The notes under the pieces: generated by a model
Databases searched by the model: none
Told to the model about the DNA's origin: nothing
The model's input: only the letters and a program-made list of their open reading frames with translations
In this document: piece after piece, positions 47,278-56,492 of the stretch
Layout: every line of letters starts with the position of its first letter
Numbering within the stretch: the stretch's first letter is position 1
Program-made: the position numbers and the translations under genes
From: Calothrix sp. FI2-JRJ7
Lineage (GTDB): Bacteria; Cyanobacteriota; Cyanobacteriia; Cyanobacteriales; Nostocaceae
DNA: 64,000 nt
Direction of reading: 5' to 3'
Assembly: GCA_019359675.1 (NCBI GenBank)
Contig: JAHHGX010000078.1
Span: 62,001-126,000 of the forward strand

Positions 47278-47859
47278 AGCATAATCTGTTTTCAAAACTT
47301 AAAATATTCTGAGTATGCACTCAATGAGTTTGTATAGTACGAGGAGAAATATCAACTAGTTATAAATTTAAAAACCTTTATATAGCAAGTTTTTGGTAGT
47401 TATACTGCTTAATTAATACAAAATGTAACGGTAAAGAAAAATTACTATTTCGTTCATTGATATAAGGTGGTGATAATCTAATAATTGAAGCTAATAAAAA
47501 GCTTCCCTGGCAGATAAACAGCTAAGGTTAGTAGTAAAAGAGGTAAAGACGCTGTTGAATACACATCTGTCTCGTCCGAAAAAACAACAACACCCACTTT
47601 GTACGTGTGATATTTCCTCAAAATAGCACAACAGGGGGCGCTGTCGCTTACTTATCATCACTTCTTGATTGGGTTTGAAATTATCAAGTGGAAAGTGAAT
47701 GGTATAGCACATCCCTGGCTAAACTGAACGTAGTGTAGAGGAAAGATTCAATCACGGAAATGTTGGGTGTTGTTGTTTTTTGTGCCAAGAAACCGGGTTT
47801 TTAGGCAAAATCCTTGTTACTATTACAAGAGATAAATTAAGAAACTCGGTTTCTACGTT
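47278..47859. repeat. Gene-free region with an AGAAACC palindrome pair
   Basis: Most of these 580 bases are non-coding. A short coding-like stretch without a start (about 47506-47626) may be a gene relic. The palindrome pair AAACCGGGTTTTT (about 47791) and AGAAACTCGGTTTCT (47840-47854) lies about 50 bases apart, ending 5 bases before the next ATG. Confidence 0.6.
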
Positions 47860-48624
47860 ATGTCGATAATTGCTCTCAGGGCGTGGTATCTTCAAGATTA
47901 CGAGCCAATTCCAGAGTTGGAAAAGCGTCCCCATGATATTCGCCTCAGTAAAAAGAGCCTTTTAAAATCAGCTTTACGAGCCGATTTTTTAGATGATATT
48001 GAAGATGTGAGAAACTCTACCTGGTTTGGTCGCTACCTCGAAGGTGAGAATATTGAGTTTTATATTGAAGGTAGTGGTGGGTATGTTGTCGCGAATATTG
48101 ATTTAATTAGCCACGAAATTTATTTTACTAAGCAAGCTTTGCTGTCGCAGTTAGAACCAACTATCTTTTTGTGTCATCAAACTGAGTACCCGACTGCTAG
48201 TGAAGCTTTACGGGAGTCTTTGCAGCAAAGTTTAGAAAAATTAAATAAAAAATCGCGCGTTCCTTTGACTTTAGCAGAGTCTTACCGCTCTAAAGATGCT
48301 CCTATGCGTCTCAACCGCACAATGATGCGAAAAATTCGCAAAAGTATGTTATTTATTGCTGATATTACGCCAATTGCTCGCTTTGATGGTGAGGCGCCTG
48401 TAGTGATTCCAAGTCCAAATGTTACTATTGAAACTGGTTACGCAATAACTTCTAAGCGAACTGAGCATATTCTACTCGCGAACATGCAGCGTGAAGATTT
48501 ACCAGGTCAATTTCCTTTCGATTTACCGACAACACAAATTTTGCAATTTAAAGACAGTAAGGAATTGAATAAAATACTCCCCGATACACTACTTACGCTA
48601 CTCGCGCGGTTTAGATTATTTTAA
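47860..48624 (+). CDS. Protein with TIR/SLOG-like nucleotide-binding domain
   Basis: A 254-residue soluble protein. The N-terminal half is not recognised (LRAWYLQDYEPIPELEKRPH). The C-terminal half has LFIADITPIARF, then SPNVTIETGYAITS and EHILLANMQREDLPGQFPFD. This order (ADxTP, PNxNVxxExGYA, xPFDL) recalls the predicted TIR-like/SLOG domains found in many defence-related and signalling proteins that sense or degrade nucleotides. No partner gene is adjacent, so a stand-alone role is likely. The family name is inferred from motif order only. Confidence 0.5.
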   Translation: MSIIALRAWYLQDYEPIPELEKRPHDIRLSKKSLLKSALRADFLDDIEDVRNSTWFGRYLEGENIEFYIEGSGGYVVANIDLISHEIYFTKQALLSQLEPTIFLCHQTEYPTASEALRESLQQSLEKLNKKSRVPLTLAESYRSKDAPMRLNRTMMRKIRKSMLFIADITPIARFDGEAPVVIPSPNVTIETGYAITSKRTEHILLANMQREDLPGQFPFDLPTTQILQFKDSKELNKILPDTLLTLLARFRLF

Positions 48625-49180
48625 GTTGAATAAAGTTTTGATGAAATTCAACAAGATTTTACCCCAAAGATAGTATCTTTAACGTTGAAATCTATCTTAG
48701 TATAGATTTTTTTTTATGAAAGCCTATATCACAGTATAGATGATGAAAGAATAGATTACTAGAAATCTATTTTATTGCTTGTCGTTAAAATAGTAAACCA
48801 GAATACACATTTTTGAATATATCTCTCCAAAATATGCACATTGGTAGATGTAAAAAAAATTAATCTATCAAATAGAATACTGATTAAGTACATAGTATTC
48901 GTGATAAAAGCAAATGTAATTATGATTTTGATTGGATTTGTAATTTTGTCGTAATTGAAGCAAATACAGCCTTTTGCTTGATTTTGTATGCTATGTCATC
49001 GTCTTAACACTTTCTGTCTCAATTTAAATGTAAAAAGAAGATAATTCACAATTTGTATGATATATGCCATTTTGCTTTTGTTACTTCCCATACAAATAGA
49101 ATGGCATTGATGACTACCACATTGACGTTAATTATGCTGTATGCGGTTATACTGTGTGCTAGCTTCGGAGCAAGAGATTG
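48625..49180. other. Long AT-rich intergenic region
   Basis: About 555 bases of very AT-rich sequence. AATCTATCTTAGTATAGATT (about 48689-48708) is a small palindrome-like element. No ORF or RNA gene was seen. The kinase promoter must lie here; GGAG occurs 9 bases before its ATG. Confidence 0.35.
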
Positions 49181-52100
49181 ATGCGATTAATCACAAGCGA
49201 TAGCTATGCTGGGTATTTAGTAAGACGGTTGTTGCTAGCTGCTGTTGTAGTTCCACTCGTTCTTGGATGGTGGGTATATCGAGGAATACGTGCTGGGGTT
49301 TTTGACGCAGGGTTTGCGTTTGGACTTTATGCAATTGTTTTAGTTGTAATTTTCACTATTATTATATGGCGCAGCGCAGCAAGTATAGAGAAACTAAGTC
49401 GTCAGCGAGATTGGGTGCAAGCAGCATTGAATGCGAATGAAGAAAAACTTCAAAGTTTTTTTGAATCGAATATAATTGGAATTCTGTTTGGTGATATATA
49501 CGGTAACGTTAGTCTTGCCAATGATGAATTTTTGCGGATGATTGATTATTCACGCGAAGATTTAAAGGCTCTAAGAATTCGTTGGGTTGATATTACACCA
49601 CCCGAATATATAGATTTAGAAACAGAACACATTGCCGAAGCTAAGAAGTATGGCATTTGCAAGCCTTACGAAAAAGAGCTTATTCGTAAAAATGGAACTA
49701 GGATTCCAATATTGGTTGGTTATACGTTGACAGGAGAAAAACGTGAGGATTTAGTAGCCTTTATTCTTGATTTGACTGAGCGTAAGCAAGTTGAAGCAGC
49801 ATTGCAAAAAAGCGAAGAACGCTTCCGTTTAGCTGTAGATAATATTCCTGACACGTTTGCTATTTATGACGCGCAAAGAAAACTCGAGTTTGTTAATGCT
49901 GCTGCACTGCGACTCACGAATAAATCTTGCGAAGAAGTTATCGGAAAAACTGATGAAGAAATTTTTCCATCTGCTGTTACAGATACTTATTTAAAAGCGC
50001 TGATACAAGCACAACAAACTCGGACTACACAAACTACAGAAGCAACGGTAACTTTACCTAGCCGTGGAACATTTACTACGTTGATAAAATATGTGCCGAT
50101 TTTGAAACAAAATGGCGAACTTCACCAAATTCTTGCTATTAATAATGATATTACTGCGAGTAAACAAGTCGAAATTACGCTTCGTAATCAGCAAAACTGG
50201 CTTGAATATTTACTTAATTTAATGCCGGCGCCACTACTTTTGATTGAACCAAAAACAGCCAAAGTAATTTTTGCTAACCGTGCTGCCAATGAAATAGCTG
50301 GGGGTGAATTTCCCAAAGGCAAATCAGCCGAAGAATATCATACAGTTTATTATTGTACAGATTCCACAGGGCAACGTATTCCAGATGAACAAATGCCGGG
50401 TGTAAGAGTTGCACGTGGCGAAAGGTTGGATGGTGTCGAGATGGACTGGCATAATCCCAATGGTGAAGTTCGCTCATTACTGATATTTGCTGATACATTA
50501 AGCGAAATGTATGGGCATCCTGCAACTTGCGTGTTAATGTTTCAAGATATTAGTAAGCGCAAAGAAGTAGAAAAAGCTTTGTCGTTAGGTTATAAACGCC
50601 TTCAGTTGCTTTTTGGAACTGCGAACGATTTGCTATCGAGCCAAGAACCAATAGCATTACTCCACAGTGTTTTCCACAAGCTATCAGAACAAATAGGTTT
50701 AGATTGTTACTTTAATTATTTGGTTGATGAACCGAAACAGAAGTTACATTTAGCTTCGTGTAGTGGTGTTACAGAGGCAGTCGGAACAGATATTAATGTA
50801 TTACATTTTAATGAAGCGATATGTGGAACTGTTGCTGCCCAACGTCAATTTATCGCCCTAGAAGATGTACAGAATTGTACTAGCCCTAAAACTCAGTTGA
50901 TTCGAGATTTAGAAATTACAGCTTTTGCTAGTTATCCATTAATAGCTCAGGGGCAATTATATGGAACGCTAGGTTTTGGCAGTCGTTCGCGTACTAAATT
51001 TAGCCAAAACGAAATTGGTATGATGCAAGCAGTGTGTGACCAAATTGCTGTTGCCATAGAACGTTCACGTTTGCTTGGTTCGTTACAGCAGCAAGCTGAC
51101 CAACTGCGCGATGCAAACCGGATGAAAGATGAATTTTTGGCTATTTTGTCGCATGAATTACGCTCACCTCTAAATTCTATATTAGGCTGGTCACAGTTGC
51201 TTATCGGGCGCCCAAATCTCGATGCGACGAAAAAAGTGCAGGCACTAGAAAGCATCGAACGTAATGCACGCGCTCAAAAGCAACTAATTGAAGATTTGCT
51301 TGATATTTCGCGTATCATCCGTGGTAAATTAAGACTTAATGTCGCACCGTCTAATCTTGTACCAATTGTAGAAGCAGCTATTGAAACAGTGCGTATTGCA
51401 GCAGAAGCAAAACACATACAAGTAATATTTACAATTCAGGATTCGAGTTGGCAAGCGAGTCAAAAAGTAATTTCACAAGATAAACTTTCCCAGCGACAAG
51501 CTTCAATTTTTGACCCTAAACTTTTCGTCAAAGCTGATGCAGAGCGTTTACAGCAGGTAACTTGGAATTTACTGTCCAACGCGATTAAATTTACAGGAGT
51601 TGGAGGAGAAGTAGAAATTAAATTAATTAGATTATCAACAGCCAATTGTGAGCATTGCGGCGCCTTAGAGCAAGTCTTAATTCAAGTCAAAGATAACGGT
51701 ATTGGTATTCAACCTGATTTTATCCCTTATGTGTTCGACCGTTTTCGACAAGCAGATAGTTCGAGTACAAGAACACATGGGGGTTTAGGTTTAGGTTTAG
51801 CAATAGTCAAACATTTAGTAGAACTTCATGGTGGTAGCGTTGCAGTTGAAAGTCAAGGAGAAGGATTTGGCGCTACATTCACAGTTACACTACCACTGTT
51901 GAGTAATGAGTATATTCAAACAACTTCACTCGACATCATATCCCCTTCAAATACACCTTCTCCAGCCTTAAGCTTCTTACCCTCACTCGAAGGAATACGT
52001 GTGTTAGTCGTCGATGATGAAGCTGACACTCGCAACTTTGTAGTAACTGTTCTCGAACAATCTTATGCACAAGTACAAGCTGCTGCTTCTGTAACTGAAG

Positions 52101-52366
52101 CACTTGAATTAATATCTCAGTGTAAACCTGATGTAATAGTCAGTGATATAGGAATGCCTGGTGAGGATGGATACGCGCTAATCCGTAAAATTCGTGAGTT
52201 ACCATCTGATGCTGGAGGAAGCATACCTGCGGCAGCACTTACAGCTTATGCTCGTGCAGAAGACCGATTACGCGCAATTAGAGAAGGTTTTCAATTACAC
52301 CTACCAAAACCAATTGAAGCAGCAGAATTAACTACCGTCGTCGCTTCTTTAGTAGGAAGAACATAG
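49181..52366 (+). CDS. Hybrid sensor kinase: membrane helices, three PAS, GAF, HisKA, HATPase, receiver
   Basis: A protein of 1061 aa from the ATG at 49181, with GGAG upstream; a TTG just before it also opens the frame. Two membrane helices (about 12-65) are followed by three PAS domains (about 85-205, 210-330, 340-465). A GAF domain (about 480-635) follows. The kinase core has phospho-His in ILSHELRSPLNSI, N-box NLLSNAIKFT, DNGIGI and GLGLGLAIV. The C-terminal receiver (about 945-1060) has VVDDEAD, Asp in VIVSDIGMPGEDGYAL and Lys in LPKPIE. It is a membrane-bound phosphorelay starter with unknown signal; the partner output gene is not adjacent. Confidence 0.92.
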   Translation: MRLITSDSYAGYLVRRLLLAAVVVPLVLGWWVYRGIRAGVFDAGFAFGLYAIVLVVIFTIIIWRSAASIEKLSRQRDWVQAALNANEEKLQSFFESNIIGILFGDIYGNVSLANDEFLRMIDYSREDLKALRIRWVDITPPEYIDLETEHIAEAKKYGICKPYEKELIRKNGTRIPILVGYTLTGEKREDLVAFILDLTERKQVEAALQKSEERFRLAVDNIPDTFAIYDAQRKLEFVNAAALRLTNKSCEEVIGKTDEEIFPSAVTDTYLKALIQAQQTRTTQTTEATVTLPSRGTFTTLIKYVPILKQNGELHQILAINNDITASKQVEITLRNQQNWLEYLLNLMPAPLLLIEPKTAKVIFANRAANEIAGGEFPKGKSAEEYHTVYYCTDSTGQRIPDEQMPGVRVARGERLDGVEMDWHNPNGEVRSLLIFADTLSEMYGHPATCVLMFQDISKRKEVEKALSLGYKRLQLLFGTANDLLSSQEPIALLHSVFHKLSEQIGLDCYFNYLVDEPKQKLHLASCSGVTEAVGTDINVLHFNEAICGTVAAQRQFIALEDVQNCTSPKTQLIRDLEITAFASYPLIAQGQLYGTLGFGSRSRTKFSQNEIGMMQAVCDQIAVAIERSRLLGSLQQQADQLRDANRMKDEFLAILSHELRSPLNSILGWSQLLIGRPNLDATKKVQALESIERNARAQKQLIEDLLDISRIIRGKLRLNVAPSNLVPIVEAAIETVRIAAEAKHIQVIFTIQDSSWQASQKVISQDKLSQRQASIFDPKLFVKADAERLQQVTWNLLSNAIKFTGVGGEVEIKLIRLSTANCEHCGALEQVLIQVKDNGIGIQPDFIPYVFDRFRQADSSSTRTHGGLGLGLAIVKHLVELHGGSVAVESQGEGFGATFTVTLPLLSNEYIQTTSLDIISPSNTPSPALSFLPSLEGIRVLVVDDEADTRNFVVTVLEQSYAQVQAAASVTEALELISQCKPDVIVSDIGMPGEDGYALIRKIRELPSDAGGSIPAAALTAYARAEDRLRAIREGFQLHLPKPIEAAELTTVVASLVGRT

Positions 52367-52369
52367 TAC

Positions 52370-52393
52370 GGTGGGCACTGCCCACCCTACCAA
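52370..52393. repeat. GGTGGGCACTGCCCACC hairpin
   Basis: The same GGTGGGCACTGCCCACC core as in the element at 13061-13126, here between the convergent hybrid kinase and rhomboid genes. It may work as a shared terminator. Confidence 0.65.
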
Positions 52394-52400
52394 AACCGTT

Positions 52401-53126
52401 TTACTGTCTGTAAAAATATTCTTCTTCTGCTCTTTTATCGCTAAACAAACCTAACAGTGGGCCAAGAACGGCGCCGAACACAAAACCACCAGCATGTGCC
52501 CAATATGCAATACCACCGCTTTCCATTCCTATATTAGTAGTTGTTTCCAGACTTGCCACACCATAAAATCCCTGTTGCAGAAACCAAAATCCTAAGAAAA
52601 AGTACGCAGGTACTCTAAAAGTTGGAAAAAATATACCTAAAGGTACAACACCAAGAATTTCAGCTTGTGGAAAACGTAGAATATAGGCGCCCATAACTCC
52701 AGCAATGGCGCCGCTTGCTCCTAAATTCGGAATATTTGAACCTTGGGCAAAATACCACTGAGTCAGCGATGCCAAAACCCCACATGCTAAGTAAAAAATT
52801 AGATACTTAACATGACCAAGCTTATCTTCGACGTTATTACCAAAAATCCACAGGAACAGCATATTTCCGCCCAAATGCAATATACCCCCATGTAGAAATT
52901 GAGAAGTAATCAAAGTACTCCATTCAGGTATAGGCTGATTAATTGTCGTTCCACCAAAACTCAAACTTAACTCGCGTGGAACAACCGCAAATAAATGCAT
53001 AAACCCATCCAAATACTGAGGAGGGAGACTCGACTCATATATAAAAGCTAAAACATTAATCGCAATCAGCCCGAAAGTCACATATGGGGTGATTGTCGTG
53101 GGATTATTATCGCGAATTGGAACCAC
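52401..53126 (-). CDS. Rhomboid-family intramembrane serine protease
   Basis: A 241-residue membrane protein with about six or seven helices. Rhomboid hallmarks are HGGILHLGGNMLFLWIFG (first helix block), the nucleophile Ser in LGASGAIAGVMGAYIL, and the His in YWAHAGGFVFG that completes the Ser-His dyad. It cleaves substrates within or near the membrane. The start is a GTG (53126). No partner is adjacent. Confidence 0.92.
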   Translation of the reverse strand: MVPIRDNNPTTITPYVTFGLIAINVLAFIYESSLPPQYLDGFMHLFAVVPRELSLSFGGTTINQPIPEWSTLITSQFLHGGILHLGGNMLFLWIFGNNVEDKLGHVKYLIFYLACGVLASLTQWYFAQGSNIPNLGASGAIAGVMGAYILRFPQAEILGVVPLGIFFPTFRVPAYFFLGFWFLQQGFYGVASLETTTNIGMESGGIAYWAHAGGFVFGAVLGPLLGLFSDKRAEEEYFYRQ

Positions 53127-53199
53127 AGACTTTTATCCTTAACTTTAAGCAACCAGCCTCACATTACTCAATTTTTATACCCCGCGCTTCTTTCTTTAG

Positions 53200-53418
53200 G
53201 ATAGATTCCTTGATGCTTTAGATGTATTAATAGATACTATACTCGATGCCGTTGAACGAGACGACGCAGGTTACCAACAGGTTTTATTAGATACTTTAAA
53301 GGAGATAAGCTTGAATCCGGATGCGGGGGAACCTGTAGATGCAAACACTAGAGAATGGCTCCACGAACTATCAAATCAAGCACAAGCACGAAATTTGATA
53401 GGACATATGCAGCTTTAG
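53200..53418 (+). pseudogene. Antitoxin-like remnant without a start codon
   Basis: An open frame of 72 codons encodes an acidic helical peptide (RFLDALDVLIDTILDAVERD, GEPVDANTREWLHEL), as typical of an antitoxin. It has a TAG just upstream and no plausible ATG, GTG or TTG, so its 5' end is lost. It overlaps the 5' end of the split toxin-like gene in another frame, as in coupled toxin-antitoxin operons. Family is inferred from size, charge and neighbour. Confidence 0.4.
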
Positions 53419-53709
53419 TAAAAAAACATTATCGTAAAAATGCCAAAGCTAGAGAAGAATTTGAGCAAATAATAGCTGATTATAAACAGGACTTACGCAT
53501 GAAAACCTAGAAACCTGGAATATACGTTGATAACATGTAATAAAAATGACGATTTTGCCTAGAAACCAGGTTTATGCAGCGTAAGTCGTAATAAAAAAGA
53601 GCTTGAAATTAATCCCTGCTCAGATTCTGTATCAGATGCGGAGCCTTTTCCCGCAAACACCGCAGAACCTGATTTGGATTTCCGAAAAAAAAGATGGCGT
53701 AGATATTGA
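53355..53709 (+). pseudogene. RelE/ParE-type toxin gene split by a MITE
   Basis: The first part (53355-53510, from ATG) reads MAPRTIKSSTSTKFDRTYAA, then LVKKHYRKNAKAREEFEQII, and ends inside the insertion. The second part (53590-53709, a different frame) resumes with KKELEINPCSDSVSDAEPFP and LDFRKKRWRR. Together they resemble a cyanobacterial RelE/ParE-type toxin, as I remember it, minus the C-terminal end. Between them lies a 98-100 bp element with GGACTTACGC ends. The gene is inactive. Confidence 0.5.
53488..53587. mobile_element. MITE-like element inserted in the toxin gene
   Basis: The ends GGACTTACGC (53489-53498) and GCGTAAGTC (53579-53587) are inverted repeats. The same ends bound the element at 46270-46391. 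The interior contains the paired AGAAACC palindromes (AGAAACCTGG at 53510, AGAAACCAGG at about 53561). No target duplication is obvious. Confidence 0.65.
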
Positions 53710-53760
53710 AGCGCTTATTCCTGTTTATCGCGAGAAATGGCGCCAAATAGTTCTTTCTAG

Positions 53761-53886
53761 CTAAATTCCGGCGCCGAATGCAATCATTTGTTCTACAGTT
53801 AAATTTAAATTTGGAAAGAATCGCGACTTAATACAATCTTTCCCTGTAAAACTTTCAAATTCATATTCTCGCTCAATTAAAATATT
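53761..53886 (-). pseudogene. C-terminal fragment of a Uma2-type gene
   Basis: About 41 codons on the minus strand (LIEREYEFESFTGKDCIKSR, then FFPNLNLTVEQMIAFGAG) look like the end of a Uma2/DUF820 putative endonuclease, a very abundant cyanobacterial family. The frame is cut by a stop upstream and no start is present. Family recalled from the SRFFPNLNLT-type motif. Confidence 0.4.
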
Positions 53887-53970
53887 TCCTCAAGTTGAAA
53901 ACCCTGATTCGTAAGGCGCCCATCTAAACACGGCGCCATTCCAGCAAAATATTTAAATCGTGATTCAACT

Positions 53971-53998
53971 GTAGAGACGTGATTTATCACGTCTCTAC
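53971..53998. repeat. GTAGAGACGT palindrome
   Basis: GTAGAGACGTGAT and ATCACGTCTCTAC pair almost perfectly. It is a relative of the perfect palindrome at 35007-35036. Confidence 0.85.
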
Positions 53999-54094
53999 TC
54001 ATAACTCAGCACGACTCACTCATCACTCTTGTGGGAAGATTGTTTATGGGTAACACCCAGTTGAGAAAATTAATGCGCTCGTTGAGTAGTCTCC

Positions 54095-55192
54095 ATGTTC
54101 GATTTATTAAAAAGCAAACTGAAGGGCAGCCTAAAATTAGTGCTGTCGCTAACTATAATTTTAGGTATTACTACTGGGTGGACTCCCCCTAGTTATGCTG
54201 CGCTGCCAGCAGGAAATGCCATCACTGACGGTAAAGCTTTGTTACGTTACGCACTACCTATCGATAACAAACCTGTACGTGAATTGCAAAAAAGTATAGA
54301 AGATATCTCTAACCAGCTACGTGCTAACAAGCGTTGGAGTGCAGTTAATAATGATGTAAAGAAAGCATCGCGTGTTATTGATAAGCCTGATAAAATTCTT
54401 GCCTCGGTTCCTGCTGAACGTCAAGCTGAAGCCAAACAGTTGATTGAGGAAATTAAGACAAGAATTGAATCGCTCCGTGCTGTTGCAGAAGTTAAAGATA
54501 AAGAGAAGGTTCGTGAAGAACGTGCTGCTGCTCTAGATTTAGTGGGTGATTTAGAACAACTGATGGTAAAAGCTTTCCCTTACGAAGTTCCTAGCGAATA
54601 TAGTAATTTGCCTCAACTCAAGGGTCACGCGAAAATAGCGGTTAAAACAAATAAAGGTGACATGACGGTTGAAGTTGACGGTTATAGCGCACCTGTGACT
54701 GCTGGTAATTTTGTTGATTTGGTTCAACGTGGTTTTTATAACGGTTTGGAATTTACTCGTTCTGAAGAGTCTTATGTTCTTCAAACTGGTAAACCCAAAG
54801 ATGCTGATGGTTTTATTGACCCTAAAACTAAGAAATACCGCGCGGTTCCGTTTGAAGTTTTGGTAGAAGGTGATAAGGCGCCTACTTATGGTACTACTTT
54901 AGAAGAAGCTGGTCGCTATACAGATATGCCTGTATTACCTTTCTCTTCGTTTGGCGCCTTAGCTTTAGCACGTCCAGAGCGCAATGTCAATGGTGGTTCG
55001 TCGCAAATTTTCTTCTTTCTGTTTGAACCAGAGTTAACACCTGCTGGACGTAATTTGTTAGATGGTCGTTATGCCATTTTTGGTTATGTTACTGAAGGTA
55101 AGGAAGTTTTAGAGGAACTCAAAGCTGGTGATAAAATTGAATCGGCAAAAGTTATTGATGGTTTAGAAAATTTAGTAGAACCCGTTGCATAA
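54095..55192 (+). CDS. Thylakoid-lumen cyclophilin-type peptidyl-prolyl isomerase (TLP40/CYP38-like)
   Basis: A 365-residue protein. A signal peptide (LKLVLSLTIILGITTGW, cleavage near SYA-A) directs it to the lumen or periplasm. Residues about 45-180 form a helical domain (YALPIDNKPVRELQKSIEDI, like the PsbQ-like part of CYP38). A divergent cyclophilin domain follows (IAVKTNKGDMTVEVDGYSAP, NFVDLVQRGFYNGLEFTR, ALARPERNVNGGSSQIFFFL). In plants the homologue assists photosystem II assembly. Active-site residues are partly replaced, as in that subgroup. A palindrome follows the stop. Confidence 0.87.
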   Translation: MFDLLKSKLKGSLKLVLSLTIILGITTGWTPPSYAALPAGNAITDGKALLRYALPIDNKPVRELQKSIEDISNQLRANKRWSAVNNDVKKASRVIDKPDKILASVPAERQAEAKQLIEEIKTRIESLRAVAEVKDKEKVREERAAALDLVGDLEQLMVKAFPYEVPSEYSNLPQLKGHAKIAVKTNKGDMTVEVDGYSAPVTAGNFVDLVQRGFYNGLEFTRSEESYVLQTGKPKDADGFIDPKTKKYRAVPFEVLVEGDKAPTYGTTLEEAGRYTDMPVLPFSSFGALALARPERNVNGGSSQIFFFLFEPELTPAGRNLLDGRYAIFGYVTEGKEVLEELKAGDKIESAKVIDGLENLVEPVA

Positions 55193-55200
55193 TTAATAAT

Positions 55201-55228
55201 GTAGAGACGTGATATATCACGTCTCCAC
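55201..55228. repeat. GTAGAGACGT palindrome
   Basis: Third copy of the family in the window (GTAGAGACGTGATATATCAC...), 8 bases after the cyclophilin stop; a possible terminator. Confidence 0.85.
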
Positions 55229-55277
55229 AATTGCGCGTTTTTACAATTTGCGTTCGTCATTACAATAGGTGGCAAAA

Positions 55278-56486
55278 ATGAAACTGCCCTTTGCTTCCTC
55301 TCCAACTCAAGCTCGGCAAACTAAAGAGCAATTTGCCAACCCAGATGCTTACCTAGATTACGAATTAGGTAAGGCAGTGCAAGAGTTACCACCGCTTTAT
55401 ACAAGATTGGTGGGGATAACTTTAAGTTTGGCAGTATTTGGCGCCATTACCTGGGCAGGTTTGAGTAAAGTCGATGAAGTCGCTGAAGCTCATGGTAAGT
55501 TGATTCTTGGTGAGCAAGACGTGCAGCCAGTACGGGCGCCTAGTGGTGGCAAAATTAAGTATATTAATTCAAGTAAAGTTAAAGAAGGTTCACTTGTACA
55601 ACAGGGTGAGACATTAGTAGTACTTAACTCAGAATCGTCTCGAGCAGAGATTGAAACGCTAAAGCAGCAATCTCAATCAATTAAACAGGATATTGAGCGC
55701 GCGACCAAAGCAGCTGAAGAAAACCAGAAAGCACGCATGAATGAGGCAAAAATAGAATATCAGCGTCTGCTTAATAACTTTAACTTTGCTAAACGCAAAG
55801 CAGACAAGGAATGTCCTTTCTACGGTGGTATCCCTTACGTAAGGTGTGAAAACGCTCAAGTTGAACTAAATAACGCAAGAAAAAGCTTTGAAGCTCAAAA
55901 GCCAAAAATGAAGCAACTGGAGGAATCTTATAAAACTGGCGCCCTTTCTGAGTTGAGCAAGCGTCGTGAGGAATTAAAGTCTGTTGAAGGCAGAATAAAA
56001 CAAGCTATAAATCAGTTACAAAATCAAGTTATTACAGCTCCAATTGCAGGCAAAGTTTATAACATTAAAGTTAATGCAGGTCAGGGAACAGCGCAAGTTG
56101 GTGAAGATTTGTTATCAATTTTGCCAGAAGGAAAAGACCCTTTACTAGAAGTTGATTTGCCAAACCAATATAAAGCCTTTGTTCATGAAAAAATGATGGC
56201 AAAAGTTAAGATAGAAGCCTTAAATTATCAGGAATTTGGCGCCATTGATGGTGAAGTTGTTCATGTTAGCCCGAATGCAGTTAATAGAGATAAGAATTCT
56301 AGTAAGGAGGTTTACCCTACTAGAATTAAGCTTGATTCAACTCAGCTTAAAAAGCGGGGACTAGATAAGCACTTAACTGCTGGCATGAAAGCAGAAGGGA
56401 ATATTGTCATGCGGCAAAAGACAGTTTTAAGCTTGTTGCTTGAGCCAATGATGCGGAAATTTGATGATGTATTTTCTAAGAAGTAG
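55278..56486 (+). CDS. HlyD-family membrane fusion protein of an ABC exporter
   Basis: A 402-aa protein from the ATG at 55278, with AGGTGG 5 bases upstream; a GTG also opens the frame. One N-terminal membrane helix (LVGITLSLAVFGAITWAGL) is followed by a biotinyl-lipoyl/coiled-coil/beta-barrel layout. Blocks are VRAPSGGKIKYINSSKVKEG, a charged coiled coil and VITAPIAGKVYNIKVNAGQG. The hairpin carries two Cys (CPFYGGIPYVRC), unusual for HlyD. It bridges the inner-membrane ABC exporter to an outer-membrane channel. The partner exporter is at 59421 on the other strand; a TolC gene is not present. Confidence 0.9.
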   Translation: MKLPFASSPTQARQTKEQFANPDAYLDYELGKAVQELPPLYTRLVGITLSLAVFGAITWAGLSKVDEVAEAHGKLILGEQDVQPVRAPSGGKIKYINSSKVKEGSLVQQGETLVVLNSESSRAEIETLKQQSQSIKQDIERATKAAEENQKARMNEAKIEYQRLLNNFNFAKRKADKECPFYGGIPYVRCENAQVELNNARKSFEAQKPKMKQLEESYKTGALSELSKRREELKSVEGRIKQAINQLQNQVITAPIAGKVYNIKVNAGQGTAQVGEDLLSILPEGKDPLLEVDLPNQYKAFVHEKMMAKVKIEALNYQEFGAIDGEVVHVSPNAVNRDKNSSKEVYPTRIKLDSTQLKKRGLDKHLTAGMKAEGNIVMRQKTVLSLLLEPMMRKFDDVFSKK

Positions 56487-56492
56487 CGAATT

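Noticed and set aside
47491-47712. 73-codon minus-strand ORF
   Set aside because: Composition unlike protein (Cys/Phe-rich, no family-like blocks) and no ribosome-binding site.
53600-53764. Overlapping frame ending REKWRQIVLSS
   Set aside because: It overlaps the second half of the split toxin in another frame and has no family-like features; one of the two must be accidental, and the toxin reading fits the upstream half better.
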